DNA from: Symsagittifera roscoffensis
Taxonomy: Eukaryota; Xenacoelomorpha; Acoela; Convolutidae
Assembly (NCBI RefSeq): GCF_963678635.1
Contig: NC_087066.1
Location: 38,259,755-38,323,754 of the forward strand
Direction: 5' to 3'
Length of the DNA: 64,000 bases
Shown here: positions 13,601 through 25,570 of the stretch, piece after piece
Numbering within the stretch: the first letter of the stretch is position 1
How the letters are laid out: each line of letters begins with the position of its first letter
Translations under genes and position numbers: made by a program
Notes under the pieces: model-generated
Told to the model about the DNA's origin: nothing
What the model saw: only the letters and a program-made list of their open reading frames with translations
Databases searched by the model: none

Positions 13601-14500
13601 GCGCTTTGGATTTCTTTGTGTAAAATGATTTGAATTATGCAATCAAAATGCTGCAAAAATTGAAATCCGGAGCCACAAAAGACTGCCCGGAGCTACAAAA
13701 GATACCAAAAACAGCCTACACTAATGGTAACGTTCTTCAGATATCGAGTGTAGCGTGAAACATAGGAACTAACCACTGAAACTATGGGAAGAACAACAAA
13801 ACAATCGGGGGGACAAACCGACAGCTCGCAAAAACGGAGACGTTGCATGAACATGGTCTGGACAATCAGGATGCTCTTATCAACCCAGGCGAGACCTAAA
13901 CCTAAACAATATAAAATCTAAAGTTGCATAGGAAGGCAATTACACTGTCACGTTTAAAACAAGTTCTTAACTTATGATTTCGGGAGTCGCAACAGGGAAA
14001 GCAGTCTCCGCCGAGAAAAAGCAAGCGAGTGTGTGTGAGCGCTGCTGGAGGGCAACTGTACCCAGTGTCCCCAGCCCAAGCACTGAGAAGCCCAAGGCGA
14101 CCAATAAAAAAACGACAAAGAACGCCGCCAAGATTGCAAGAAAACTAAAATATGGCAAAAAAGCAAAAGAAAAGTGAAGACCCGAACACAGAAAGCGGAA
14201 AAACGACCACAAAAAAGCCGAAGGCTTGGATTGAAAAAAAAATTCGGAAAAGCGAGAAACTAGACGTAGCGCGAAGTTTTTCAGGAAACAGCAAGCGAGT
14301 CAGCATTAGAGACGGAGCAGGTAGCGTCATCTGCGGAGGCAAAGAAACGGTTTAGAAACAAGCGGCTGGTGCCGTACAGTAGTCTTGATTATGATCGATC
14401 ATATTTCGAGAAACGCAGGTGGCGTTTGATTGCGGAACTATCGGAAACAGAAGAAAAAGTCGGGATGCAAAACACAATCAAAGAAAACTGATAAAGATTG
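13601..14500 (+). repeat. K repeat, copy 3 (best-preserved)
   Basis: The most intact K copy. Two overlapping lysine-rich plus frames (13974-14177 and 14152-14355) are followed by the open 68-codon segment at 14285-14491, which is preceded by a splice-acceptor-like TTTTTCAG. The junction to unique sequence follows at about 14505. Confidence 0.75.
14285..14491 (+). CDS. Candidate terminal exon inside K copy 3, unknown protein
   Basis: This frame has no ATG of its own. It follows TTTTTCAG, a plausible 3' splice site, and stays open for 68 codons to a TGA. The product is basic and charged: an acidic Glu-rich start, a KKRFRNKR cluster, then SSLDYDRSYFEKRRWRLIAE and a Glu/Lys-rich tail ending in IKEN. 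The same frame can be read in all five K copies, but it is broken by stops or indels in copies 1, 2, 4 and 5 (copy 5 by an early TAG). I do not recognise the family. It could be a fossil exon captured by the repeat, or a chance frame kept open because the copies are young. The upstream part that would supply a start is not evident. Confidence 0.35.
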   Translation, partial: ETASESALETEQVASSAEAKKRFRNKRLVPYSSLDYDRSYFEKRRWRLIAELSETEEKVGMQNTIKEN

Positions 14501-14504
14501 CAGC

Positions 14505-14990
14505 TTCGTATTTTATCAAACTTGTCTAAGAATTAAGAATTGTATCGACAAGTTATCGAACTGATCGCAATTTTATCTGAGGACAATCGCCCTTTTTTTC
14601 GGGTTGCTAGCTTGGGACTGGGGGCTGGCAAGCCCTTCAGTTTTGCGTTTATGTGCCAACAATTCAAAAAAAGCCGACAAAGCGATCAAGTTATAGGTTT
14701 AAATTCGAGAATGATTAAAAAAAAATAATGGTTTTTAGGCTTTTGGTGTTGATTAAACCTTTTTTAATTTCTAAACCTGTTAAAAATGTCGAGAAACTTA
14801 AGCCATATTAGTCAAAGGCCGTCTAATTATTTGTGGGCATTTGAAGTTAATTTAACTATTGCTTGTTTTTGGTTCTTTTCGAAACGACTCGTTGAAAATA
14901 TTGGCAAAGCCATTTTATTTTGATTTGGAACGATTCATTGAAATTGTTGGCAGGATCATTTCTGTTCAAAACTTTCGCGAATTAAATAGC
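14505..14990. other. Unique spacer between K copy 3 and the next A fragment
   Basis: About 480 bp found only once in the window, interrupting the array. It includes a GGGACTGGGGGCTGGCAAGCC patch and poly-A/poly-T tracts. No recognisable gene; an open frame of 62 codons at 14540 is not convincing. Confidence 0.5.
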
Positions 14991-15824
14991 GCAAAATTGT
15001 CTGGCTTTAAATGGCAAAAATAATTTTTTCTTCTTCAGCTGTTTGTTTTTTAGGCGGCTGAAAATTGGCGGAATTTGGTTGCTATGCGACCTTTTGCCCA
15101 TTTCACAGATCCTTTTAGGGCAGTTCGTTTTAGTCCATAGATTATTTTCTGTACTTTTAAAGTCAAACATTCCTGTTACTGGATATCAACACGATATCTT
15201 TCTCTAGCGATTCCACTGTTTTATCCTAACCAAACCGACTTCCCCCCTCTGTTCACCCTCAAAACTATTTTTATTTATAACTTTGATTTTGTTTGTTTTC
15301 ATTCTATTGAAAATTATGTTTTTTTTTCGATAGATTTTGATTGAGCGGTTTAGAGCATCTAAAAACAAAACAGAGTTAAATTCCACAGTGTCACCCCCAA
15401 TCCGATGTAAGAGGGGACACAAGACAGATTTTTTAATCTAAAAAACATAAAGAATTATAAAGTTTGGGTATTTATCAAATTCAAGTATTTTATCTAAATT
15501 CTGTATGAAAAATTTGCAAAACAAATATGTGGCGCGGGAGATGACTCTACAATATTTAATTTACAAGGGAATGTACGGTTGAACCGAAAATTGTTACCCA
15601 TCCAAAGATACCTTCACGCCGAATGATGAGCATATTCTCATACCCGGGTATACGGTTAATAAAAAAACTCTTAGGAATCTTAGGCTTCATTAAAATTCAT
15701 AGTTTGAGGTACTTAGGTACAAAATTTGATTTGAATTCTGTGAATTTACCTTGCAGTGAGACGGCAATGACAGCCAAAAAAAACTTAAGCTGATCAAAAA
15801 TTTAGGCGTTTTTGATTTCTTTGT
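14991..15824. repeat. Partial A unit leading into K copy 4
   Basis: Matches the second half of A-unit 4 (8400-9240), including the CCCGGGTATACGGTTAAT block, and runs into K in the same way as A-unit 4 does. Confidence 0.75.
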
Positions 15825-16870
15825 GTAAAATGATTTGATTTATGCAATCAAAATGCTGCAAAAATTGAAACCGGTAGCCACAAAACATTGCCCGGAGGCA
15901 CAAAAGATGCCAAAAACAGCCGACACTAATGGGAACTGTTTTCAGATATCGTATGTAGCGCAAAACATAGGAACTACCCAATGGAACTATCGGAGGAAAA
16001 ACAAAACAATCAGGGGGACACACCGACAGCTCGAAAAAACGGAGACGTTGCATGACCATCACACTGTCACGTTTAAAACAAGTTCTGTACTTATGATTTC
16101 GTGAGTCGCAACAGGGAAACCAGTCACCGCCGAGAAAAAGCAAGCGAGTGTGTGTGAGCGCTACTGGAGGGCAACCGTACCCAGTGTCCCCGGCCCAAGC
16201 ACCGAGAAGCTCAAGACGACCAATAAAAAAACGACAAAGAAATATGGCAAACAAGCAAAAGAAAAGCGACGACCCGAACACAGAAAGCGAGAAAGCGACC
16301 ACAAAAAAGCCAAAAAATTCAGAAAAGTGAGAAACCAGTCACCGCAGCAGGGAAACCAGTCACCGCCGAGAAAAAGCAAGCGAGTGTGTGTGAGCGCTAC
16401 TGGAGGGCAACCGTACCCAGTGTCCCCGGCCCAAGCACCGAGAAGCCCGAGACGACCAATAAAAAAACGACAAAGAAATATGGCAAACAAGCAAAAGAAA
16501 AGCGACGACCCGAACACAGAAAGCGAGAAAGCGACCACAAAAAAAGCCAAAAAATACGGAAAAGTGAGAAACCAGACGTAGCGCGAAGTTTTTCAGGAAA
16601 AAGCAAGCGAGTCAGCATTAGAGACGGAGCAGGTAGCGCCATCTGCAGAGGCAAAGAAACGGTCTAGAAACAAGCGGCTGGTGCCGTACAGCAGTCTGGA
16701 TTAAAATCGGTCATATTTCGAAAAACGCAGGTGGTGATTGATTGCGGAACAATCGGAAACAGAAGAAAAAGTCGGGATGCAAAACACAAGCAAAGAAAAC
16801 TGATAAAGACTGCACCTGCGCAGGTAGAGAGAGTCACTCAAAAACTCAAATGATTGAGTTTGCCCAACTA
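15825..16870 (+). repeat. K repeat, copy 4, with an internal duplication
   Basis: A K copy in which the Lys-rich segment is duplicated in tandem: the block around 16110-16330 recurs at about 16346-16565. The duplication keeps a 143-codon open frame (16150-16581). The conserved 3' frame is stopped by TAA near 16700. The Lys/Arg-rich, Pro/Thr-containing product has no family I recognise. Confidence 0.75.
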
Positions 16871-18420
16871 CAAATTGAGGTGAGGTTTCGATACTAAATT
16901 TTCGCGTGCCTAAAGATGCTTACCTAAAAAGTATATATTCATTTCTTTAGTCTCTTACTTAAGTAATTTTTTTTCAATTCCACGCCTAACCTTTCATTTC
17001 ATGCCGTGTAATTGGAGGTATGTCGCAAATTGCGCTGAAATAGTTCATTTATTTCGAAAAAAATGTGTACATCTGTCTATCATCTATCTATTTCTAGGTT
17101 CTGATTGATTCCGGTAGAGTCCGGCTTTTGACACAGTCTCTCACCTTCGATTGACCATCAAACAAATTTGTCACCATACTTTGCAAGATTAAGTTAGTTT
17201 TCAACACCTCACAGGCTAATAAAGTCTACAGTCATTTATTTTTCTCATAGCAAAGAAAAAATTCCAAATAACGAGCGTCATTTATGTTTGGAACAATTTG
17301 AAAGATGGATAAAATAATTTCCTTTAAAGCGTAATTAACACAAATTTATTGCGCTTCAATTGTTTCAAATTGGACAAATCAGCAATCTTTAAACTTCCCT
17401 AGCTTTACGACAAAGGAGGGTAAAAATGGTTTTTCTGAAGAAAAAACATTTAAAAAAATCTAACCATGCGCTCACAACAACGATAAACTTTAAATGTGAT
17501 GTCCTCTTGCTAAAAAATTGTTTTTTTTTCTGAAGAAAAAACCACCCAGCAACAATAACCCATCACTTTCTCCAAAATTTGGAACAAAAAATAACCAATA
17601 CGACCAGTCTATAAGTGCATTTCTAATCGATCAAAGAGTTTTCGGGCCAACCATTCAATCTCCCTCATAATTGACATACTGTGAAAATTCCAACCAAAGC
17701 ATGTAATTTTCTGAAATCTGAAATTTATTTTCGTGTAGAAAAATCATTTAATTTAAACGCAAAAATTTTACTTTTTTGAAATTCTTTATACAATTTTTGT
17801 CTTTTGATGGCTAAAAAAGTATATTATTTTTGTTTCAATCAGTAAATCTGTTAGGTAGTTGATATATTTTTTTCTCCTTCAGCTATTGGTTTTTTAGGGG
17901 AGGAGGGGGGGGAAATCGGCGAACTTTGCTTGCTATGCGACTCTTTGCCCAAATCACAGATCCTATTATGGCAGTTCGTTTTAATTCAAAGATCATTTTT
18001 TCTGTACTTTTAAAGTCAAATAAATCTGTTATTGGATGTCAACAGGATATCTTCCTCTAGTGACCCCACTGTTTTACCCCAACCAAACATCCCCCCTCTG
18101 ATCACCCACAAAACTATTTTTATTTATAAATTTGATTTTGTTTGTTTTCTTTCTATTGATTAATATGTTTTTTTTCGATAGAGCGAGAACGAACGGTTTA
18201 GAGCATCTAAAAACCAAACTTAGTTAAGCTCCACAATGTCAACCCCAACCCGGTGTATGAGGCGACACAAGACAGATTTTTAAATTAAAAAAACAAAGAG
18301 TTATAAAGTTTGGGTATTTATCAAACTTAAGTAGTTTATCTATATTCTATATGAATCTAGATCATTTTCTGTACTTTTAAAGTCAAATTTGTTGCCAAAA
18401 ACGTTTAGTTAAAAAGTCAG
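16870..18420. repeat. Linker copy 3 plus partial A unit
   Basis: Same arrangement as 10030-11560 but with noticeably more substitutions relative to the first two linkers. Marker TAACGAGCGTCATTTATG lies near 17270. Confidence 0.75.
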
Positions 18421-21400
18421 AGTTATCCTAGAGAATAAAAATAACACCAGGAGCACAAATATTCTGTCACTCTCTTCGTAAATGGTCGGAACAATTCTGC
18501 AAGAATTACAACACTTTTGGATTATTTATACAGTCCCTTTCTCTTTATGAAATAAATTTTGTCCAATTTACTACTCACAAAATTATGCGCAAAATTCAAT
18601 TTCTTGTAACCTCAAAACTGGGGTTATAGTTTTTTGTGTACAAAGTTAGTCAGTACAGTCAGTTTTGAAAGTCTAGTCACATTTTGATGTCATATTGCAA
18701 AATTTTTATATAAACGCCCGATATTTGACGCAGCAGACGTTTGACATATCGGATGTTTGCTTTGGACCGTAAAATTGGATAGACTTCAATTCTTCTGAAT
18801 GTTACGTTTTTTTCTCTCGGACCAGTTAATTTCGAAACGCTGAAAAAGCAAAAATTGAGTAGTTTTTTTTTACAGAATAATTGCAACTCATTTCGTAAAA
18901 CTCTAACCTATCGCATACAATAAAATAAGTCCAGCCCAGTGCTTTTTGGCCTCTTTTCTTAGTATATTTCTTATCTAGGGTTAAACCATAAGTGTTCTGC
19001 TCTTGAGTTTTTAACACGTCAACCTGGGTTTATTGACTTGCCTATTTGACCATGCTTTGATCAATTTATGTGTACTATGAAAAAACTCGTTCCGTAGTGA
19101 TTGAACTTACTAATTGTTTTTAATATTTTCGTATGACTTAATCTTTTTACTTGATGTCTGATTTTAACCAAAACTTTTTATATATAGTTTTTTGTTGCCC
19201 TATGCTATTAGATTTCAATTAAATGGCACTGGGAACAATCCAGTATTTTCCCTGTTATACGAGCCGAATGTTTTTTTCTATGATGAAATCAGCATATGTA
19301 GCATGGTTCAACCAATTTCCTACTTAGGCATAAAATTTTCTTTTCTGAATTCTGTGAACTTAACTGGCAATAAGACGGCAATCATAGCCAAAAAAACTTA
19401 GCTGCTCCAAAAAATTTCTTTTTTGACTCTGTGTGTAGAAAGTATTAATTTGAGTTATACAGTCGAAACTCGGCATGAAATTGAAAAACTAAATGCCTTC
19501 CGATCAACATAAGCTGTTTTTTGATTATAGCAAAGAAAGCGAAAAATACGCTAAAAACAACACCAGCAGTTTTATAGGGCTTTTTTCAGCAAAATTCGAA
19601 ATGAAAATTTCACCTACACATCTCACGGATATTCACAAGAACAACGTATACAAAACTAGAACACAAATGCTCGTATCAAGGCGCGACGCCTTGAATGTTT
19701 CGACTGCCCTTTTTTGTCTGGGAACCATTTATTCAAAAAGTTATGATTTAGAACTATTGTTATGCAGATGGAACTACCGCTGACGCTCTACTGGCCTAAT
19801 ATTCTGCCACTCTCTTCGTAAATGGTCGGAACAATTCTGCAAGAGTTAAAACAAATTTTGGATTATTTATACAGTCCCTTTCTCTTTATGAAATAAATTT
19901 TGTCCAATTTACTACTCACAAAATTATGCGCAAAATTCAATTTCTTGTAACCTCAAAACTGGGGTTATAGTTTTTTGTGTACAAAGTTAGTCAGTACAGT
20001 CAGTTTTGAAAGTCTAGTCACATTTTGATGTCATATTGCAAAATTTTTATATAAACGCCCGATATTTGACGCAGCAGACGTTTGACATATCGGATGTTTG
20101 CTTTGGACCGTAAAATTGGATAGACTTCAATTCTTCTGAATGTTACGTTTTTTTTTCTCTCGGACCAGTTAATTGCGAAATGCTGAAAAAATTGAGTAGT
20201 TTTTTTATTTACAAAATTATTGCAACTCATTTCGTAAAACTCTAACCTATCGCATACAAAAAAAAACAAGTCAAGCCCAGTGCTTTTCGGCCTCTTTTTT
20301 TTAGTAAATTTTTTATCTAGGGTTAAACCATAAGTGTTCTGGTCTTGAGTTTTTAACACGTCAACCTGGGTTTATTGACTTGCCTATTTGACCATGCTTT
20401 GATCAATTTATGTGTACTATGAAAAAACTCGTTCCGTAGTGATTGAACTTACTAATTGTTTTTAATATTTTCGTATGACTTAATCTTTTTACTTGATGTC
20501 TGATTTTAACCAAAACTTTTTATATATAGTTTTTTGTTGCCCTATGCTATTAGATTTCAATTAAATGGCACTGGGAACAATCCAGTATTTTCCCTGTTAT
20601 ACGAGCCGAATGTTTTTTTCTATGATGAAATCAGCATATGTAGCATGGTTCAACCAATTTCCTACTTAGGCATAAAATTTTCTTTTCTGAATTCTGTGAA
20701 CTTAACTGGCAATAAGACGGCAATCATAGCCAAAAAAACTTAGCTGCTCCAAAAAATTTCTTTTTTGACTCTGTGTGTAGAAAGTATTAATTTGAGTTAT
20801 ACAGTCGAAACTCGGCATGAAATTGAAAAACTAAATGCCTTCCGATCAACATAAGCTGTTTTTTGATTATAGCAAAGAAAGCGAAAAATACGCTAAAAAC
20901 AACACCAGCAGTTTTATAGGGCTTTTTTCAGCAAAATTCGAAATGAAAATTTCACCTACACATCTCACGGATATTCACAAGAACAACGTATACAAAACTA
21001 GAACACAAATGCTCGTATCAAGGCGCGACGCCTTGAATGTTTCGACTGCCCTTTTTTGTCTGGGAATCATTTATTCAAAAAGTTTTGATTTAGAACTATT
21101 GTTATGCAGATTGAACTACCGCTGACGCTCTATTGGCCTAATATTTTATCACTCTCTTCGTAAGAAGTCGGAACAATTCTGCAAGAGTTAAAACAAATTT
21201 TGGATTATTTATACAGTCCCTTTCTCTTTATGAAATAAATTTTGTCCAATTTACTACTCACAAAATTATGCGCAAAATTCAATTTCTTGTAACCTCAAAA
21301 CTGGGGTTATAGTTTTTTGTGTACAAAGTTAGTCAGTACAGTCAGTTTTGATGTCATATTGCAAAATTTTTATATAAACGCCCGCTATTTGACGCAGCAG

Positions 21401-23090
21401 ACGTTTGACATATCGGATGTTTGCTTTGGACCGTAAAATTGGATAGACTTCAATTCTTCTGAATGTTACGTTTTTTTTCTCTCGGACCAGTTAATTTCGA
21501 AACGCTGAAAAAGCAAAAATTGAGTAGTTTTTTTTACAAAATAATTGCAACTCATTTCGTAAAACTCTAACCTATCGCACACAATAAAATAAGTCCAGCC
21601 CAGTGCTTTTTGGCCTCTTTTCTTAGTATATTTCTTATCTAGGGTTAAACCATAAGTGTTCTGCTCTTGAGTTTTTACCACGTCAACCTAGGTTTATCGA
21701 CTTGCCTATTTGACCATGCTTTGATCAATTTATGTGTACTATGAAAAAACTCGTTCCGTAGTGATTGAACTAACTAATTGGTTTTAATATTTTTGTATGA
21801 CTCAATCTTTTTACTTGATGTCTGAATTTAACCAATGCTCTTTTTTTATATAATTTTTTGTTACCCTATGCTACTAGATTTCAATTAAGTGGCACTGGGA
21901 ACATTCCAATATTTTCCCTGTTATACGAGCCGAATTATTTTTTCTTTGATGAAATCAGCATAGGTAACATGGTTCAACCAATTTCCTACTTAGGCATAAA
22001 GTTTTGTTTTTGTGAACTTAACTGGCAATAAGACGGCAATCATAGCCAGAAAAAATTAGCTGCTTCAAATTTTTTCATCTTTGACTCTGTGTGTAAAATG
22101 TATTGATTTGAGTTATACATTCAAAACTCGGCATGAAATTGAAAAACTAAATGCCTTCCGATCAACATAAGCTGTTTTTTGGTTATAGCAAAGAAAGCGA
22201 AAGTTACGCTAAAAACTACACCAGCAGTATTATAGGGATTTTTTCAGCAAAATTCGAAATGAAAGTTTCACCTACACATCTCATGGATATTAACAAGAAC
22301 AACGTATACAAAACTAGAACACAAATGCTCGTATCAAGGCGCGACGCCTTGAATGTTTCGACTGCCCTTTTTTGTCTGGGAATCATTTATTCAAAAAGTT
22401 ATAATTTAGAACTATTGTTATGCAGATGGAACTACCGCTGACGCTCTACTGGCCTAATATTCTATCACTCTCTTCGTAAGTAGTTGGAACAATTCTGCAA
22501 GAGTTACAACAAATTTTAGATTATTTATACAGTTCTTTTTTCTCTATGAAAGAAATTTTGTCCCATTTACTACTCACAAAATTATGCGCAACATTCAATT
22601 TCTTGTAACCTCAAAACTGGGTTATAATTTTTTGTGTACAAAGTTAGTCATTACAGTCAGTTTTCAAAATCTATTCACATTATTATATCATATTGCAAAA
22701 TAATTATACAATCGCCCGTTATTTGACACAACTGATAATTGACATATTCGATGTTTGCTTTGGACCCTCAAATTGGATAGGCCGCAATTCTTCTGAATGT
22801 TACGTTACTTTTTTCTCTCCGACCAGTTTTTGTTGAAAAAACAGAATTTGAGTAGTTTTTTTTATTTAAAAAATCTTTGAGACTGGTTTCGTAAAACTCT
22901 AACCTATCGCATACAAAAAAACAAGTCCAGCCCAGTCCTTTTTGGCCTCTTTTATAACAAGAAATTTCTTAACTAGGGTTAAACCATAAGTGTTCTGCTC
23001 TTGAGTTTTTACCACGTCAACCTGAGTTTAATGACTTGCCTATTTGACCATGCTTTGAACTATTTATGTGTGCTATGAAAGCTGCTCCAA
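18421..23090. repeat. B array 2 (three full units and one partial)
   Basis: Unit markers are at 18468, 19808, 21150 and 22466 (periods 1340, 1342, 1316). Units 1 and 2 are nearly identical. Unit 3 shares diagnostic differences with the B unit at 12654 rather than with its own neighbours. Each full unit contains a 96-codon plus frame (19493, 20835, 22151) and a shorter upstream plus frame (19192, 20534). The last unit is truncated where K copy 5 begins. Confidence 0.85.
19493..19783 (+). other. 96-codon open frame in B unit (representative)
   Basis: Starts MPSDQHKLFFDYSKESE and ends LLLCRWNYR before TGA. Six copies of the same length exist (also 20835, 22151, 26662, 28011, 29351), plus a frameshifted one at 12654 and a diverged 68-codon version at 25031. 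No signal peptide, membrane segment or known motif is visible. Between most pairs I compared by eye, nearly all differences change the amino acid, which argues that the frame is kept open by youth rather than by selection. Confidence 0.25.
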
Positions 23091-24003
23091 AATTTTGGCG
23101 CTTTGGATTTCTTTGTGTAAAATGATTTGAATTATGCAATCAAAATGCTGCAAAAATTGGAGACCGGAGCCACAAAAGACTGCCCGGAGCTACAAAAGAT
23201 ACCAAAAACAGCCTACACTAATGGGAACGTTCTTCAGATATCGAGTGTAGCGTAAAACATAGGAACTTACCACTGAAACTATGGGAAGAACAACAAAACA
23301 ATCGGGGGGACAAACCGACAACTCGCAAAAACGGAGACGTTGCATGAACATGGTCTGGACAATCAGGATGCTCTTATCAACCCAGGCGAGACCTAAACCT
23401 AAACAATATGAAATCTAAAGTTGCATAGGAAGGCAATTACACTCTCACGTTTAAAACAAGTTCTTAACTTATGATTTCGGGAGTCGCAACAGGGAAAGCA
23501 GTCTCCGCCGAGAAAAAGCAAGCGAGTGTGTGTGAGCGCTGCTGGAGGGCAACTGTACCCAGTGTCCCCGGCCCAAGCACTGAGAAGCCCAAGGCGACCA
23601 ATAAAAAAACGACAAAGAACGCCGCCAAGATTGCAAGAAAACTAAAATGTGGCAAAAAAGCAAAAGAAAAGTGAAGACCCGAACTCAGAAAGCAAAAAAG
23701 CGACCACAAGAAAAGCCGAAGGCTTGGATTGAAAAAAAAAATTGGAAAAGCGAGAAACTAGACGTAGCGCGAAGTTTTTCAGGAAACAGCAAGCGAGTCA
23801 GCATTATAGACGGAGCAGATAGCGCCATCTGCGGAGGCAACGAAACGGTTTAGAAACAAGCGGCTGGTGCCGTACAGTAGTCTGGAGTATGATCGATCAT
23901 ATTTCGAGAAACGCAGGTGGCATTCGATTGCGGAATTATCGGAAACAGAAGAAAAAGTCGGGATGCAAAACACAATCAAAGAAAACTGATAAAGATTGCA
24001 GCT
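23091..24003 (+). repeat. K repeat, copy 5
   Basis: Closest to copy 3 over its length. The Lys-rich frames at 23471-23853 are present. The terminal basic segment is readable but has TAG in place of a Glu codon near its start, and a His-Ser change where other copies have Arg-Leu. Confidence 0.75.
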
Positions 24004-24970
24004 GCACAAATTTATTGCGTTTTAATTATCTCAAATTTGCCAAATTAGCAAGCTTTACGAAAACGGAGGGGGGAAATTGTTTTTCTTATAAAAAACATTC
24101 GAAGAAAATCTAACCCTGCGTTCACAACAACGGTAATCTTTAAATGACATTGTTCTGGCTAAAAAAGTTGAAATTTCTGGAGAAAAAACCACCCAGCAAT
24201 AAGAACCCAATACTTTCTCCAAAATTGGAACAAAAAATAACCAAAACGATCAATCTATAAGAGCATTCGTAGTCGATCAAAGAGTTTTTGGACCAACCAT
24301 TAAATATCCCTCGTAAGTGACATACTGTGAAAATTCCAACCAAAGCATGTAATTTTCTGAAATCTGAAATTCATTTTCGTGTAGAAAAAACGTTTCATTT
24401 AAACGCACAAATTTTAACTTTTTTGAAATTCTTAATACAATTTTTGATGGCTAAAAAGTATATTATTTTTGTTTCAATCAGTAAATCTGTTAGGTAGTTG
24501 ATATATTTTTTTCTTCTTCAGCTGTTTGTTTTTAAGGGGGCGGGAAATCGGCGGACTTTGGTTGCTACGCGACCCTTTGCCCAATTCACAGATCCTATTA
24601 TGGCAGTTCGTATTAATTCATAGATCATTTTCTGTACTTTTAAAGTCAAATATTCCTGTTATTGGATGTCAACAGGATATCTTCCTCTAGCGAGCCGACT
24701 GTTTTACCCCAACCAAACCCCCCTCCTCCTCTGTTCATCCACAAAACTATTCTTTTTTTAACTTTGATTTTGTTTGTTTTCCTTCTTTTGATTAATGTTT
24801 TTTTCTAATGAAAAATTTTCCAAAAAAAAAATTTGGCGCGGGAGAAGACTCTACAATAAATAATTCACAGGGGTTTGTACGGTTGAATTAAAAATTTTTA
24901 CCCATCCAAAGATACCTTCACGCCGAATGATGAGCATATTTTCATCCCTAAATTTCTTCTTTGATTGTGT
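24004..24970. repeat. Partial A unit
   Basis: Follows K copy 5 without the linker and matches an A unit from about 2660 onward, with several deletions. It ends around CGCCGAATGATGAGCATATT. Confidence 0.7.
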
Positions 24971-25570
24971 TTTGCATCCCTAAATGATTTGAATTATGCA
25001 GTCAAAATTCGGCAAAAATGGAAGGTGTAAATGCCTTCCGATCATCAAAAGATGTGTTGGGACTACAGCAAAGAAAGCGAAAATTCTTCTAAGAGCTACA
25101 CCAGCAAAACTCGAAATCAAAATTCACCCACGCGTTTGCCGGATGTTCACATAAACAGCGTATACGACAAAACTAGTAAAAGAATGATCGTAACAAGGCG
25201 ACGTCTTGAATGTTTCGACTGCCGTTTTTTTCTATAGAGTATGTTTGATCAATTCTCAAAAAAAAATGAGAAACATTAAAACGAAAATTTTGATTTTTTG
25301 GAAAAGAATTTCTTCACGCACTATTCAAAGTACAAATGTTTTTCTCTTCACATGTTAATTCGTTGATTAGAATAAATTGCATGCCTGAATTTGGAAAAAT
25401 TTTTAAGCTAGAACGAACCGCCGCTGACGCGTTAACGGCACGAAATATATCGCGCGTTAATTTTCAAAAACCGGCCAAACTGCCAATCTTTCACTCTTCA
25501 TGAATTTATCACAATTAATAACAGGTGAAAATAACAAAACCTATTGAATCATTTTAAAAAAATGCTGCCA
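24971..25570. repeat. Diverged B 3' end with C-element remnant
   Basis: Contains a divergent 68-codon relative of the 96-codon B frame (25031-25237). A minus-oriented C-type segment follows with GCTGACGCGTTAACGG and CGCGCGTTAATT. The clear similarity links the B and C families by descent. Confidence 0.6.

Noticed and set aside
15802-16302. 166-codon minus frame, the longest in the left half
   Set aside because: Antisense to K copy 4, and its length depends on the internal tandem duplication.
14145-16654. Minus-strand Phe/Leu-rich frames opposite K modules
   Set aside because: They are the antisense of the Lys-rich plus strand; the hydrophobic look is a mirror of AAG/AAA codons.
11965-20359. 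Minus-strand frames of 63-113 codons starting MVKTQEQNTYGLTLDKKY or MLKTQ
   Set aside because: They recur once per B unit but vary in length through homopolymer indels and are rich in poly-K/poly-F from A and T tracts; no sign of coding constraint.
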